A stretch of DNA of 64,000 nt, taken from assembly GCA_964016985.1 (NCBI GenBank), contig OZ024837.1:38656713-38720712 (forward strand). Direction: 5' to 3'. The DNA is from Anodontia alba (Eukaryota; Mollusca; Bivalvia; Lucinida; Lucinidae). A program made the translations under genes and the position numbers. The number at the start of each line of letters is the position of its first letter. The stretch's first letter is position 1. The notes under the pieces are model-generated. The model made no database searches and was not told the DNA's origin. It was given only the letters and a program-made list of their open reading frames with translations. Positions 48,001 to 57,344 of this stretch are shown piece by piece.

Positions 48001-50057
48001 TAAAAATATAGGTTACTGTTTTAGAGATAATTCGACTAGCCAACATTGAGAAAAGTCGTATTCCAAGTATACAGTATCATGATGATGTGACTGGTGACGA
48101 CGATGACATAGTTGATAACGACGATGACATGGCTGATTTATTAGACTCGCTTAAAGAAGTCGATTCTAAGGAATGCTCTCAACCAACCGTTATTTTATAG
48201 ACGATCGAACAGATAAGCTTAAAATATCCCCATTTGCCTCCTAACATGGAGCTATGATTACCTCTCAGTGAGTCGAACTATCCATGTCTAGAACAAATTT
48301 CTATGGTCCCAAAGATGTTTGAACTTTCGAATTCAACTGCAGATATCATTTCACTTTTAAAAATATAGCGTTACTGTTTCAGAGATAATTCGACTAGCCA
48401 ACATTGAGAAAAGTCGTATTCCAAGTATACAGTATCATGTTGATGTGGCTGATGACGACGATGACATAGTTGATAACGACGATGACATGGCTGATAACGA
48501 CGATGGCATGGCTGATGACGACGATGACATAGTTGATAACGACGATGGCATGGCTGATAACGATGATGACATGGCTGACAACGACGATGACGTAGCTGAT
48601 AACAACGATTACATGGTTGATAATGATGATGGTTTGGATGATTATGGCGATACGGATGACAAATCTGATGACATTGATGATGACGATATTGACGTGGCTG
48701 ACAGTGATGATCTCACAGCTGGCAATTATGATGATCTGGATGGCAACGATGATGATATGGCTAATTACCATGACTATACAGCTGACAATATCGGTACGCT
48801 AAATGACAACATTGGTGAAAACACTGAGAACGATGAAGACAAAGATGATAACTATAACGGCATGACTAGTATAGATGATGAGATAACTGATGGTAAAGAT
48901 GCTGACAGTAAACTTTGTAAGTAAATCATATGCACATTATGGACGTAAGTGTGGTCATATTGTACTAACTTGGCGTTTCGTTACCTCTATCCAGTTATAT
49001 ACCGTGTTTGATTTTTCATTTAAGTAGCAGTGCGTTTACCATGAATTCATGATTCTAATTGTTTTAATGTGTAGGGGAAACGTTACGACAAGCAGTGCAA
49101 TCATTCTCATTTAATCGTATATCTTTTGAATATATTAAAATAGGCATACATTTTATTTATTTTTTTTTTGTCTGGTTTCGTCGATATGTAAAGTAAAAAA
49201 ACAGTACTTAGCGGACGTTTATACGTCGATCAATTCCACGGGAGTAAAGTTCATTTCTTGAATTTAATCTCTGTCATGTTTACCTTAAAAACGCGAGTTT
49301 AATAGCTTCTAAGATACTTATCTATGGATTAATTGAAGTGTAAATGCCGTTTGGATATGTCTCTTGACCAATTAAATCGCGTAAGATAAAATTACTACAA
49401 GAGTGGTGAGTTGAAATTATCGCAAAGAAAATATGGTGATCGTAGTGTTATATTTTGGAGAACTACAAGTTTAGATTTACACGGGTAACAAAATTAAAGT
49501 ATACAACATACATGTTCTAAATGCTTCAAGAGTTAAGTAAAAATAGCGCAAATATTTGTGTCAGAATTATGGATACCCTTAACAAAAAGTAAACCGTCTT
49601 TCACACAAAACAATAACTCAAAATTGTTTTGGTATAATGTTTCTATAATCGTTAAAATCAATCAACATATAAAATGCAGTGCTATTCGACTGATATGCGA
49701 ACTAAATATAGCGACTATTTTATTAAGCGGACCACGGTACTAAACGTACACATTTTTTTTTACACTGCATTGATTTGTTTCTTGTTTCCAAAGGGATTCT
49801 CTCTTTTATCACAATTAATCTAATAGTTAATTCGGAGGATCTTAGATGTCGACCATAAAAGATCCCCGCGTCCTTCCTCACCATATTGCTTATATATTCT
49901 TGTCCTATGACATCTCTAAGCCACTTTTGTATAATTGTAAAATATAGATTCTGTTCAATCTTTCGCTTGAGTGTCTGAAAACACAGTGTTGTATTTTGTA
50001 TTACTATATACATGTATTAGTGTGCATGAACAGGCTGAATAAAACCTATATTGTCCT

Positions 50058-50112
<55 letters not shown>

Positions 50113-50545
50113 TGGTACAAAAATCAGAGTTGACTATTTTCCATTTAATTAATCATAAGTGTCTAGGTCTCCCAAACGCGCTAAGTTCAGGGCATCATTT
50201 TCCTGTCTAATTGAAATTCGAAGCTAGCTTTGCTTAAATTTCACTGAATAGATTCATCAGGATGCAGTATCACATTATTCCAAATTTTCAATAAACATAT
50301 CCACAGTATACTTACGTTGACAGTTTATTCTCACCTAGAAGCATCATCAGACTGACCTTGTCAAGGGCACAGTCTGATGATGGTTCTCGATGAGAACCGA
50401 AACTGTCACAATAAATGATTGTTTCCTTGAAATATATTTAATGAAAATGTGAATTGACAAGGTCACGGTCTAATGATGGTCTTTGATAAAAAAACGATTT
50501 TTTTACAGTTCGTGAACATTTTCTTTGCTGTTCAACGAAAATTTG

Positions 50546-50577
<32 letters not shown>

Positions 50578-53500
50578 CACTTTACTTTCAGATTATACAC
50601 CCAAAGAACAGAGGGAAAAACGAAGCATTCCTTCCATTGTTTGTAAGTAATATTTTGTTCCTATATGCAACTAGCCTTTCAACCTTGCGTTTCTGACATA
50701 GACTCTTCCATCTCGGCATTTGAACACACCTATTGCTACCTAAAGGGTGGCAATCGTAAGTAAAAACATGACAGTGTAGATCCTGATAAGATGGCTCATT
50801 ATGAGCCGCCTCATCTGCATCTACGCTGTTTGCAAAAGTGTATGTCTTGGTCTACAGGGCTGAAAGAGTTAAACCCCGTTCTATCAATAAGCTTAAAGTG
50901 TAGAAATATTCTGAGCGACTGCATTTGTATTAAGGTGAAAGGCTACGTCGCCAGGTATTACTTTGTTTTTGGGGTCTTTGCATCCTTTTGCAGTAGAAGC
51001 GTTTCCTTGATAAATATTCCCTTTTGAGAAGTGATCTACTGGAATGTACTGTCGTTGATAAGGGAGGCAAAACATTCAGATTAGAGAGACTTTCAGAAGT
51101 AGATATTATCGACAAAGGTAATGGTTAGTTATTTGAGCTGACAGATGTATGGATACATGTAAAGATGAGAATGGGACGAAATAAATTGCAATGTTAAAAG
51201 ACAACGCGGTTACAATGGTCTAAAAGATAATCGGATTGGTAGCAAATATTTATTAACCCATTTATGCCGAGTAGACTCTCCTTCCTAGACGCTTTGGACA
51301 GATCCATTTCCAATACAAGAAGCGTCAGATTAGATTTTGCTTTTACCATTTTTTATCGAAATTCCGTTATGTAAGGCGAACAGTGACTTGATCAGACGCG
51401 GCATCTGATCTGGATCTGACCTGTTTCCCCATGTCCCTTTCGAAGTCGCTAGGCATAAATTGGTTAATCGTATTAATGCTTGTTTTAATATTGTACTTGA
51501 CCAATTTTGCCTGTCGTGTCCGATCAAAGGGACATTCTAATGCACTCGCGTATGTAACGCGACGTCTGATTGGATAACGTCAGAAATTTGCGAAAGTATA
51601 TTCTGCGATATACTGTCGCAAATCCGACGTCGTCACGTAACGTCTCTTCTCATTGGCTGGCGTTTGGTTTTACGCAGCTCACAGCACTTGTCGTTTTGTG
51701 CAAATAGTACATTTTTTTCAATAGAAAAAATGAATAAATGCATTAGAATGGGGATAACTGCATCAAATTTGTCATTTGGGGAGGTAAATCGGCGGTTTTA
51801 CGGTCGGAAATTTCGTTTTACGGCGACAGCGCAGCGGCGTCGCCGTAAAATGAAATTTCCGACCGTAAAACCGCCGATTTACCTCCCCAAATGACAAATT
51901 TGAAAGCAGTTATCCCCTAATTGACAAACAGTGAAGACACAAATCAGAGACGCAAAGTGCGTCTGACCAGGGTCTAAACGTTTTGTATTAAATACGGGAA
52001 TTTCTTTGCTTGCCATCTGTTCCTTTGTGGCTGTTCAGTTGCATTTGCGTGTCTTTCCCTTTGATGTTGATAACGATGTGAAACTGATTGTATCAATCCC
52101 TGAGTATACCTTTTTACTTTTCTATAAAATATGGTGATAATAATAACTAATCAGCGACCTCTTCTACAGAAAATAAATCAGTACACACAATAAAGGCAGA
52201 AGAGTTCATTCTGCATAAATAGGTTAAAATCAGCATTAAGGACTCTTACAGCAACTATACGATCTCAAACAGAGCAGAAGCTTTTAGAGATGTCTGAATC
52301 AAGTGACAAACGAAATAAGGTTTTAGAACATATAAACTGCGGAAGACCAGACCTTTTTATTCAGAACTGAATTGTTTGCCCACCGGACGAAATGAATATA
52401 AACGGTAAACCATATCGTTGGGCAACTGAGCCGCAACGTCAGAAACATGTACCTTCGAAAATGTGTGCCCAGCGGAGATTCGGATCAGGCTGCGTTCTCG
52501 TTGTCTGATCAGAATCTATACTGGGTTCGTTTTGGATAGCCAATGATGTAAAGTTTCTTGGACCCTGAATTGAGCGCAGGCTGAATTGAGTCTTCACTGG
52601 GAGCACGTGTCAGAAGGTATGTTTCTCACGATGCAGCACGACAGCTCCCAAATCTAAAAAAAAGGCTTTTGACTTAAGCAGAATTTAATAGTAAATGTCT
52701 TTACAAATATGGAACATAAAGTGACCAAACGTAAAAGTTGAAATTGCAGATTATGTCAGCACAATACAGTAGGTAACGGTTATAATTTCAAAAGTAAACT
52801 ATTCTACACCAATCAGTCTATGTTATATTACGTTAAGAACGTCTTTTGTTGCACACCAGATAAGGCAACCCACCCTGGATTTTACCATGGGATAGAATTT
52901 TTTATCCTATCCAGCTTATCCTACCCAGGGTAAGATCAAAATCGAGAATTCTCACGTGTATGCACTGATTGTAATAGACGTCACGTACGTCATCGTTAAA
53001 GTTTACCTCACTGAACGTTATGACGTCATAAAACGCCACCGTAATAACAAACAATCTTACGTACGTCAGCAATCGATGTGACTGCATTATTAAAAATCTA
53101 GGTTGGGAAATGAAAGGTGTGCAAGAAAAAGAATCTATCATTGGTGTGAGGGGTAGATAAAAAAATCCGTCCCTCGGAATCACAATCTGGCATCACTCGA
53201 CAAGCCTCGGTTCTATCAACCCCCTCACACCCATGACAGATTCTTATATGTTATAACCTGTAATCTGTGTGGAAAATATTACATCGGTCAGACAGTGGGT
53301 ATATTAAGAACTTGGTGCGGTGCATGCGCAACTGATAAGGGATCCCCCAACAAGACAAATTCCGTTGAGTGGACTTTCGACACACGTTGCTCCCAAAATG
53401 TAAACATTACCATTTAAAAAAATAATTCTGATGGTGGTTTCGCAAAGTTGTCGAAAGAAAAGTACTTTGTCAACTGTTTCAAAACCAGATTTAAATGCAT

Positions 53501-54031
53501 AACGTTGAAAATATTTGTGACGTTTTATGATGATACAGTAATATGTTTTCATTTATAAAATTATAATGACCAGTCTGACGCTTAAGCTCTGTGCGAGCAC
53601 TACACTTAGTGCGTTTCCTAATATACAAGATTGTCTAAGGTTCATACCTTTTCAATTTAATTTTAAAACTGTTTCATATTTGCTTTTGCTTCATAACACA
53701 ATTTTCTGTCTTGTGTAGATATTTTTAAGGAAATTTCGAGATCATAACATAAAGACTCCATATTCCTCAAAACATAGACATTTTATTATCAAAGAAAGGT
53801 TCGATAAATTGATATATGGTATGAATACAATCATAAATTTTGGAACCTGACACCCTTGGAAATTATCAGTTAGTCTCTCGTTCTTGAAATGAAATGATTT
53901 TGTATCGTCTTTCTGAATTAATGTTGCCAACATTAAGTCAGATATAACATTAAAAATGATTTCATTTTTGATCCAGTTAAAAACGAAAGACTAAGTGATT
54001 TTTTACAGACTGTTGTGACATGTAAGTCGAT

Positions 54032-54092
<61 letters not shown>

Positions 54093-55398
54093 ACATTTAT
54101 ATTATCCGAGCAAACGATTTGTATTTTTTATTTCATCTAGTCTTAGCTAAATTTTATTGTTTGATTATTCTTCTTTATTACGGCTTGGTCGAAGACTATC
54201 CAAAGGCAGCAAAACTTGCACTTATCTATATAGTTTCGCTTGTTTTTAGTTTTTCAGTTTTACTCTTTATGTACATATTACACAGGGAAATGCTGGCAGT
54301 GCATCAAAATTAGTAAAAGCAATGCAACCATAACAAACAGGGCCCAGTTGTTCAAAGCCTCGTTAGCTTAACGAGCAAGTTAGTGGCCAAAATGTTAACC
54401 TTTCTAGTAAATACAATATCTACTTCACGGGTATTTTTGCTGAAAAATTGTGAGTAGCTTTTGCAAATGCAAAAGCTACTCACATTTTTTCAGCAACAAT
54501 ATTAGCGTATATGCCATATTTAATGATCAAAGTTTTAACGATACGTTAACTAACGACATCTTTAGTTTTGAACAAGTGGGCCAGGCTGATATTCGTATTT
54601 TGTTGATTTCAGTTAAGCTGTTAAGAACCGCAAGATTGATTGACCGACACACTGATCGCCAAGTTTTTATGAAGGCGGGTGGTCACAAACAAGCTATTGA
54701 AGATTTCAGACATCTGTTTCCTGCCCACGTCCAGACAAACAAGGTAGGTTGATACATAGGTATGTTTTCCTACCTTCAGTCTCTTATAAACGCTGTGTGA
54801 TTTTGGCATATTTGTGCAGTTCTATTTCTAGTTCATGTCGTGATTGTACTATTCAGCTCTTCACTGAATTTCAGTTAATGATGCAATTGCAAGGCTATCG
54901 CGAGTTTAAGCTAAGAAAAGCAGAATTAGGACACACTACGGTAAAAGCTTTAGTAGAACGACGGAAAACACCTGGGTTGTTTAAGTTAACCGACAGTTTT
55001 CGCTGAAGGGTAGCAAACATCCCCAAAGTATTCCTAAGCTGTCTTACGGCACAACCAAGCGGCCTATGCGAACAGAATCCTTGTATGCTTGTTTGAAAAT
55101 AATCATATGGAAATGTTCAATACTTTGATATTATTTATTTGATTCTGTATAAAATTAATAATTATTGATATAGTTTATTTCATATAACATCAAGTTTCGT
55201 ATACGAGAACATCAAATCTCGTCAACGAGAATAACAGATACTCTCCAACTGCAGGTCACATGAGACGGATTTACAATAATGTTTCAGAAGATGCAAATTA
55301 TTTTTTGTACAACACTCGTAAGTGTTTCTTTTTACTGAACGCAGCCCTGGATATAAAAGATGTAATGATAATATACTCAAAACCGAAAACTACTTGTC

Positions 55399-55430
<32 letters not shown>

Positions 55431-56761
55431 CCTCTTTGATTTGGTTGTAATAAACTAGTTAAATTGTTTTCCACAGTCAGTGTCAACAGAATTAAAAAGA
55501 GATCATTCGTGTAAGTGATTACAGTTTCGAGTTCCCTGCATTTTCATAAAAACAACAACAAAAAAACAGTATTTTCACATTTTTTTTATTTTGAAGAGCA
55601 GAAAATGATTTCCAACACAAAATCTGATTTTCCATAGTTTGATCATAAATTTCCCCTGCAAAACTCTTTTTTCCCGTTTCACCTGGCTATCTCATGGCAA
55701 TTACTAAACTTTGCTTCACGTTGAAGTTATCTCCCTTGCAATACAAAAAATAGTTAACTTTCAGGGCTCGAAAAAGCCATATCTCCGACATTTTTTTGAA
55801 CTTTTAAACGGCGATTTGTTACGACCTCTACAGAGAATGTATGACCAGAAAAAGTATGCTTTAGTTCGTATTGTGTCAAAAGAAAAATGCTTGACCATTT
55901 CCTATAGAACTCCAGTTACAAACATTGTTAAGTTCGATAAAATGGCCTTCTCGGTAACATCGACGTGTTCTGAGTTGCGCAATAGATGATGAAGACTTTC
56001 TGTAAATTTAAGAACAATTTGCAATAAATGTCTCAGCGAGTAAAGTGTTTTCGTTTTGAACCAAACGTCAAAAAGATTGCCTTTGGAAAAAAAGAACACA
56101 CTACGGATTAGAATAAACCCGTATTAAATGTACAGTGACCTTCCAAAACTGAATTAATATCCCAACTTTTGATTTTGACCCCTTCTGTTTTGAGAGAGGC
56201 CATTTTAATAATTTGTATGATAGAAAGAGTTCAACAAATGTGTACCATGTGTACAAATGACAGTTCTTTAACATCATTAAACAATTTTTGAATTTCCCAC
56301 AGCAAAAGTCAGTAAAGCTTAAAATATAAGCTGAAATGTTGCTTTTCGCTTTTAGTATATTTGTGCTGGCAATGCGTTGAGCCGCAACGTAGAAATAATA
56401 AATTCGGACATGTGCTCCTCACACGGTCTGATCATACTCTTCATTGAGCGCATTTTGTATAGCCAAGGATGCAAAAAAAAAAAAAAAACTATGCGGACAA
56501 CGAGGACACTGATCAGACTGCGCGAATGCGCAGGCTGATTTGTGTCTTCGTTGGACGCACATCACCAAAAGTACGTATTCTGACGCTGCGGCTGATTTTG
56601 CATGTATTTTCCTGCAGTATTACTACAGAGGAGACCTTGCTGGGAAAGACGTGACTCTTGAGTTGTATGGGAGGGAGCCCACTTTGACTATAGAATCTGC
56701 TGTGACGGCGAGTGACGGTACCATCAAGACAGTGATTCGAAAAATTATATATGTAGACTAG
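43688..56761 (+). CDS. Gene B: secreted preproprotein with Asp-rich propeptide, furin-like site and toxin-like C-terminal domain (spliced, 6 coding exons)
   Basis: I assembled this gene from exons 43688-43794, 45145-45219, 48383-48916, 50592-50642, 54613-54743 and 56618-56761. All have AG acceptors, all but the last a GT donor, and phases run 1, 1, 1, 1, 0 without a break, for about 341 aa. Order: signal peptide; short acidic linker; an Asp-rich repeat region in which more than a third of residues are Asp; a short exon with REKR; the basic helix exon with GGHKQAIEDF; and a beta-rich tail ending VIRKIIYVD-stop. It shares architecture, intron phases and motif with gene A, so the two arose by tandem duplication. 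B has two extra phase 1-1 exons. The acidic prosegment and basic mature part suggest charge masking before cleavage (inference). As for gene A, the mature part resembles bacterial polymorphic-toxin nuclease domains from memory only. Activity and target are unknown. Candidate alternative exons lie at 54875, 55481 and 55765. Confidence 0.8.
43860..44065. mobile_element. MITE-like repeat (AAAAGTGTCTTCG ends, TTAGCGGACA module)
   Basis: The left AAAAGTGTCTTCG is mirrored by CGAAGACACATAT at the right. In between are the CATGCGCAAAATGCGCACAGTCAG and CTGTTAGCGGACATTGAAGG modules. Relatives at 28221-28438 and 58610-58825. Confidence 0.7.
44067..44472. mobile_element. Family-1 hairpin MITE interrupted by a SINE-body fragment
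   Basis: Begins CATCACGAAAGCATGCCTAT, and its terminal AATAAGCATGTTTATGTAATG is separated from the rest by 119 bp (44332-44450) of the SINE body. A C-run expands the left flank. Confidence 0.8.
44332..44450 (-). mobile_element. Headless SINE-body fragment inserted in a MITE
   Basis: TTTACCTAACCACACG...CTCTAAGCGGTTAACC...TTTCGCCAGAAACTG...CTGCCCTTCTTGAA matches the tRNA-unrelated part of the SINE at 16521-16766 and the copy at 45688-45790. No tRNA-like head. Confidence 0.7.
44988..45018. repeat. Poly-A tract
   Basis: A homopolymer of about 30 bases in gene B intron 1. Confidence 0.9.
45145..45219 (+). CDS. Gene B exon 2 (acidic linker)
   Basis: Acceptor AATTATTTCTAG, donor GTAATTAT from 45220. 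75 nt, phases 1-1, encoding EKTNSTERSYDSDEAKLTNL and a few more residues. Asn-Ser-Thr is a possible N-glycosylation site. No counterpart in gene A was seen. Confidence 0.75.
45400..45679. mobile_element. Family-1 hairpin MITE
   Basis: Begins CATTACGAAAACATGCTTAT and ends TATAGGCGTGTTTTCGTGATG. Core around CCGCCTCGACGAGGCGG with perfect inner arms. Confidence 0.9.
45688..45790 (-). mobile_element. Headless SINE-body fragment next to a MITE
   Basis: TTTACATAACCATAC...CTCTAAGCGGTTAACCAGTATTGTGCACATTTC...TGCCCTTCTTGAA. Same body as 16521-16766 without the tRNA head. It lies just outside the right end of the 45400-45679 MITE. Confidence 0.7.
46396..46666. mobile_element. Family-1 hairpin MITE (degenerate core)
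   Basis: Begins CATCACGAAAACCTGCCTAT and ends AATAGGCGTGTTTTCGTAATG. The right arm of the core is badly mutated (TGTGATTCTAAAGAGCACACAG). Confidence 0.85.
47195..47482. mobile_element. Family-1 hairpin MITE with duplicated core tip
   Basis: Begins CATCACGAAAACACGCCTAT and ends AATAGGCTTGTTTTGTAATG. The hairpin tip is repeated (CCGAGGCGGTGCGAGGCGG). Confidence 0.87.
47546..47993. mobile_element. Pogo-like MITE upstream of the duplicated exon
   Basis: Right half AGTGAGTCGAACTATCCATGTC...GTTTGAACTTTCCAATTCAACTGTA is typical. The left end is decayed and carries two A-rich runs (47642-47686). Its part right of the hairpin is duplicated at 48139-48351. Confidence 0.68.
47782..48138 (+). repeat. 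Copy 1 of a 356-358 bp tandem duplication containing a dead or poison exon
   Basis: Runs from TTAGACTCGCTTAATAAAGG inside the pogo-like MITE through an acceptor (ACTGTTTTAG at about 48015-48024) and the first part of the Asp-rich exon to ATGACATGGCTGAT. Copy 2 follows immediately and contains the complete exon. Confidence 0.88.
48025..48200 (+). pseudogene. Duplicated 5' part of the gene B Asp-rich exon, runs into a stop
   Basis: With the acceptor just before 48025 and phase 1, it reads IIRLANIEKSRIPSIQYH as in the real exon, then a short Asp-rich stretch. It then crosses the duplication junction into MITE sequence and ends at TAG near 48198-48200. No GT donor in a sensible place was seen. 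Including it would truncate the protein before the furin site. Confidence 0.75.
48139..48492 (+). repeat. Copy 2 of the 356-358 bp tandem duplication
   Basis: Begins TTAGACTCGCTTAAAGAAGT and runs through MITE remnant, acceptor TTACTGTTTCAG (ends 48382) and exon start. Copy-to-copy differences are only scattered substitutions and small indels. Confidence 0.88.
48383..48916 (+). CDS. Gene B Asp-rich propeptide exon
   Basis: Acceptor TTACTGTTTCAG, donor GTAAGTAA from 48917. 534 nt, phases 1-1, no stop. After IIRLANIEKSRIPSIQ it encodes seven-residue units of the type MADNDDG, MADDDDD, IVDNDDG, MADNDDD, VADNNDY, made by a 21-bp minisatellite, then a degenerate Asp/Asn/Gly-rich tail. About 67 of 177 residues are Asp. 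No folded domain is recognisable. Possible roles are charge shielding of the basic mature part or calcium binding (both inference). The reverse-strand frame here (Ile/Val-rich) is a shadow. Confidence 0.8.
50063..50110. repeat. (CA)n microsatellite in gene B intron
   Basis: About 48 bp of AC dinucleotides. Confidence 0.97.
50318..50415. repeat. Imperfect hairpin (CATCATCAGACTGACCTTG)
   Basis: TGACAGTTTATTCTCACCTAGAAGCATCATCAGACTG pairs with CAGTCTGATGATGGTTCTCGATGAGAACCGAAACTGTCA with mismatches. A further single arm lies at 50455-50485. Confidence 0.6.
50592..50642 (+). CDS. Gene B exon with furin-like site
   Basis: Acceptor TTTACTTTCAG, donor GTAAGTAA from 50643. 51 nt, phases 1-1, encoding YTPKEQREKRSIPSIV after a split codon. 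REKR fits R-X-K/R-R. One codon longer than gene A's equivalent. Confidence 0.82.
50768..50834. repeat. Short hairpin module
   Basis: ACAGTGTAGATCCTGATAAGATGGCTC pairs with GAGCCGCCTCATCTGCATCTACGCTGT. Confidence 0.75.
51253..51467. mobile_element. MITE with TTAACCCATTTATGCC ends
   Basis: TTAACCCATTTATGCCGAG pairs with CTAGGCATAAATTGGTTAA. Internal hairpin AACAGTGACTTGATCAGACGC near 51380-51425. Confidence 0.78.
51750..51917. repeat. Near-perfect hairpin of about 168 bp
   Basis: The left arm starts GGGGATAACTGCATCAAATT and the right arm ends AATTTGAAAGCAGTTATCCCC, with the tip around GCGACAGCGCAGCGGCGTCGC. The stem is about 75-80 bp with only a few mismatches. Confidence 0.92.
51924..51985. 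repeat. Short hairpin module
   Basis: CAAACAGTGAAGACACAAATCAGAGACGCA pairs imperfectly with TGCGTCTGACCAGGGTCTAAACGTTTTG. Confidence 0.6.
52440..52640. mobile_element. MITE, GTCAGAAACATGTAC variant of the GATCAGCC family
   Basis: GTCAGAAACATGTACCTTCG and ...CAGAAGGTATGTTTCTCAC ends. Internal GCGGAGATTCGGATCAGGCTGCG hairpin and TTGGATAGCCAATGATG linker, as in 38410-38660. Confidence 0.7.
54033..54089. repeat. (TG)n microsatellite
   Basis: About 55 bp of GT dinucleotides in the gene B intron before the helix exon. Confidence 0.97.
54340..54582. mobile_element. MITE with GGGCCCAGTTGTTCAAAGC ends, ending 30 bp before the gene B helix exon
   Basis: GGGCCCAGTTGTTCAAAGCC and ...TTTTGAACAAGTGGGCC. 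Central hairpin TGTGAGTAGCTTTTGCAAATGC and its complement at 54450-54485. The acceptor of the 54613 exon lies just beyond its right end. Confidence 0.83.
54613..54743 (+). CDS. Gene B helix exon (GGHKQAIEDF motif)
   Basis: Acceptor TTGATTTCAG, donor GTAGGTTG from 54744. 131 nt, phase 1 in, phase 0 out. Arg/Lys-rich start (KLLRTARLIDRHTDR), then FMKAGGHKQAIEDFRHLFP. It aligns with gene A's 24284-24411. Confidence 0.85.
54875..55006 (+). CDS. Candidate alternative terminal exon of gene B
   Basis: Acceptor CACTGAATTTCAG. In phase 0, as required after 54743, it reads 43 residues (including AELGHTTVKALVERRKTPGL) to TGA. The spacing of hydrophobic positions resembles the tail exon 56618-56761 (GDLAGKDVTLELYGREPTL). 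No AATAAA was seen nearby. It may be a real alternative end or a decayed duplicate. Confidence 0.42.
   Translation, partial: LMMQLQGYREFKLRKAELGHTTVKALVERRKTPGLFKLTDSFR
55400..55430. repeat. Poly-T tract
   Basis: T homopolymer of about 30 bases. Confidence 0.93.
55481..55510 (+). CDS. Candidate extra furin-site-type exon
   Basis: With the acceptor CCACAGTCAG and donor GTAAGTGA from 55511, this 30-nt segment has phases 1-1. It reads STELKRDHS, similar to gene A's SVSKERTKRG (upstream bases would extend it to SVSTELKR). Its position downstream of the helix exon suggests a remnant of another duplicated module. Confidence 0.35.
55765..55989 (+). CDS. Candidate alternative terminal exon, with its own poly(A) signal
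   Basis: Acceptor TTAACTTTCAG. Phase 0 reads 74 residues to TGA, including NGDLLRPLQRM and KKYALVRIVSKEKCLTIS, a beta-like pattern reminiscent of the other tail exons. AATAAA is at 56023-56028, 34 bases after the stop. It would replace exon 56618-56761 if spliced to 54743. Confidence 0.45.
   Translation, partial: GSKKPYLRHFFELLNGDLLRPLQRMYDQKKYALVRIVSKEKCLTISYRTPVTNIVKFDKMAFSVTSTCSELRNR
56385..56590. mobile_element. MITE of the GATCAGCC hairpin family, just before the gene B last exon
   Basis: Contains TTGTATAGCCAAGGATGCA, a poly-A, CTGATCAGACTGCGCGAATGCGCAGGCTGAT and the end AAAGTACGTATTCTGACGCTGCGGC. The 56618 acceptor lies about 28 bp beyond its right end. Confidence 0.65.
56618..56761 (+). 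CDS. Gene B terminal exon (beta-rich tail)
   Basis: Acceptor TATTTTCCTGCAG, phase 0. It encodes 47 residues with strands DVTLELYG, EPTLTIES and TVIRKIIYVD before TAG. It is equivalent in position and pattern to gene A's 28510-28647. Possible poly(A) signal AATAAATAAA at 57114. Confidence 0.83.
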   Translation, partial: YYYRGDLAGKDVTLELYGREPTLTIESAVTASDGTIKTVIRKIIYVD

Positions 56762-57344
56762 AAACGAAGCATTCATTGAAAAGCCTTTAAGGGGTGTGAA
56801 TACACATACAGGGAGGAGAGGTAACTCCTGCCTAAACTGATTTTGTTAACTTCTGAAAAGGAATCTTCGGGAGCGTTTTGTTTTCCTTCTAAAGGATTTC
56901 CTTTTTTTGAAGGAGCTTCGTGTTCAGCAAGGCACAGAGGAAGTCACAAACGTTTTCTCCCGTGTTCAAAATGGTGGAAAATCTATTGCGTGTATCTTGT
57001 CCCCTTAATAGGACTGTTGGACAAAACAAAACTTTATTCAAGATGTACAATTTAATTAATGATGTACAAAGACATGCCTTTGAATTTGTATGTGTATGTA
57101 TATCTGCACAAGCAATAAATAAACATTTTAAACAGGCCAAGCGAGGTGCCTTTGGACAGATGTGAAATGCGTATGTTTAGACTTTTCTGTAACTCATTAC
57201 TTTCTCATCAAGGTTTTAGCCCTAGACTGAAACAGTCTACAATATAATGCAAGCGGGCCGGTTAGAGACCTGAACAGATTGCGCATATAAACAGGTTAAT
57301 TTCGGTTTTCGCCTTTGCGTCGAAAACACAAGAGTCAGCAGCAA

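Noticed and set aside
48394..48771. Minus-strand Ile/Val-rich frame of 125 codons
   Set aside because: Antisense of the 21-bp Asp-rich coding minisatellite; the plus strand has splice sites in matching phase.
54009..54021. Possible 13-nt micro-exon (TTTTTTACAG before, GTAAGTCG after)
   Set aside because: Its length would shift the reading frame between 50642 and 54613; the direct join keeps phase 1.
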